Below the pieces are notes generated by a model. It had not been told where the DNA came from and did not search any database. It saw only the letters and a list, made by a program, of their open reading frames with translations. A stretch of 64,000 bases of DNA from Shewanella cutis (lineage in GTDB: Bacteria > Pseudomonadota > Gammaproteobacteria > Enterobacterales > Shewanellaceae), in the NCBI RefSeq assembly GCF_022410515.1, contig NZ_JACSDI010000007.1:1-64000 (forward strand), read 5' to 3'. The position numbers and the translations under genes were made by a program. Shown one piece after another: positions 63,050 through 64,000 of this stretch (position 1 is the stretch's first letter; every line of letters begins with the position of its first letter).

Positions 63050-64000
63050 TTATTCTGTTTCTTTGAGAGCTTTTTTTACAGCCAATGATATGTCATCAAG
63101 CTCATTTAGTTTTATCATCCGCTCTTTAAGTAAATTGTGAAGATTTGCAGCACAATGAGAAATAGCAATTAGTCCTAAACAAGCGCTTGTTCCTTTCAGT
63201 TTATGTAATTCATGTTCTAAATGAGAACTGTCTTCACATTTAACCAGTTTCTCTAATAATAATAATACTTTGGGTAATGTATATAAGTACTCTCTTGTTA
63301 ATTCATCCTCATCCTCCTCATTTATCTTTTTTGTAGAGGTAGAATTATCAACAATAAAAAGTCTAATTGTCTCTATCAACTGATTTTTAGTGAACGGTTT
63401 GGCTATAGTTTTATTAAATGGACTTGTTTGATGTGTTTCTGAATCAAGAATGTCGGCACTTAAGAGTAATAGTGGGATACTTTTATTAAATTCTCTAATC
63501 GCTTTTGCAGCCGTGAATCCATCCATAATAGGCATTTGTTGATCTAATATGACTAAATCATAATGTGATTTTTCTACTAACTGAATGGCTTGCTGACCAT
63601 TTTGAGCAAAATCGACAGCAATTTCTGTATCTTTTAGGTAGATATCAATTAACTCTCTAATATCGTCTACATCATCAACAATTAGTACATGGTAATTTTT
63701 CCAGTCTGGTATCGTGTGCTCAATCTCTTTCTCATTTTTAGGAAATTCAGTTAAATTTTTTATGATTTTACTTTCAGGAAGCGTGACTGAAAAACATGAT
63801 CCGACTCCTAGCTCGCTTTGCATATGGAGTTTGATAGACATTGCATCAGCTAATTGTTTACTGATGAATAATCCTAAACCTGTACCACCAAAATCTCGAC
63901 TGGTACTTGAGTCAGCTTGCGTAAAAGCCTCGAATAATGTGGATGCTTGGTGATCTGAAATACCAATTCCTTCATCAATGACAGCTATACATAACTCATC
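63050..64000 (-). CDS. Hybrid histidine kinase with receiver and HPt domain (partial, runs off the right edge)
   Basis: The C-terminal 316 residues of a hybrid kinase, continuing beyond the window. The ATPase end (DEGIGIS, TGLGLFISKQL) is followed by a receiver (VLIVDDVDDIRE; phospho-Asp in LVILDQQMPIMDGF; Lys in IAKPF) and a C-terminal HPt domain with phospho-His in HELHKLKGTSACLGL. The order ATPase-receiver-HPt suggests an internal His-Asp-His relay. It is convergent with the receiver-CheC-kinase operon and the two may interact, but this is not shown. Confidence 0.92.
   Translation of the reverse strand, partial: DELCIAVIDEGIGISDHQASTLFEAFTQADSSTSRDFGGTGLGLFISKQLADAMSIKLHMQSELGVGSCFSVTLPESKIIKNLTEFPKNEKEIEHTIPDWKNYHVLIVDDVDDIRELIDIYLKDTEIAVDFAQNGQQAIQLVEKSHYDLVILDQQMPIMDGFTAAKAIREFNKSIPLLLLSADILDSETHQTSPFNKTIAKPFTKNQLIETIRLFIVDNSTSTKKINEEDEDELTREYLYTLPKVLLLLEKLVKCEDSSHLEHELHKLKGTSACLGLIAISHCAANLHNLLKERMIKLNELDDISLAVKKALKETE

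Overview
The window reads as chromosomal DNA of a gammaproteobacterium, most probably Shewanella. This is inferred from moderate GC content, protein-level resemblance to Shewanella proteins, the run apt-dnaX-ybaB-recR-htpG-cnoX-adk-hemH-gsk-nadE, and a complete dedicated sortase system of the type found in marine gammaproteobacteria. No database search was possible, so the genus is an inference.

Layout. 1-7.2 kb: a large TonB-dependent receptor, a small DksA/TraR zinc-finger protein, dusC, and a three-gene RiPP copper-metallophore cassette (hvfA precursor, hvfB DUF692/MNIO enzyme, hvfC partner) with a terminator-like hairpin between precursor and enzyme. A 40-residue membrane protein follows. 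7.3-20.4 kb: core housekeeping genes. dnaX is unusually long and carries a 9-A run at the tau/gamma boundary and a 15-bp tandem repeat across its stop codon. htpG has a textbook sigma-32 promoter. 20.4-27 kb is looser: an unknown gene, a lipid-type alpha/beta hydrolase, tRNA-Pro(GGG), a MITE-like element, a PHP-domain lipoprotein, and a PAS-GGDEF gene killed by three in-frame stops with the frame otherwise intact.

27-43.3 kb: yejM/yejL with divergent yejK, a dihaem cytochrome c peroxidase, a two-domain 6-carboxytetrahydropterin synthase relative, an M23 peptidase, DUF5062, yecM, an L,D-transpeptidase-fold protein, ppk-ppx with a candidate Pho box, yegD, creA and metC.

43.3-50.3 kb: the dedicated sortase system. 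PdsS/PdsR (sensor kinase and regulator) diverge from PdsO (OmpA-like), a VIT/vWA substrate with an LPQTS sorting signal, and a class GN sortase. Between the two arms lie helically phased TTGCCA repeats, a likely PdsR operator.

50.4-64 kb: a diguanylate cyclase, an M28 peptidase, an outer-membrane barrel, a RimK-like ligase with maoP and divergent hdfR, dgkA, a secreted ATP-dependent DNA ligase (LigE type) and a membrane protein. Then comes a decayed stretch holding a truncated low-molecular-weight phosphatase and a WYL-domain fragment. The window ends with a receiver-CheC-histidine kinase operon and a convergent hybrid kinase that runs off the right edge.

Candidate new biology: the Hvf cassette with its internal attenuator, the phased operator of the sortase system, the putative slippage site of dnaX, and the compact receiver/CheC/kinase module with its own predicted phosphatase.
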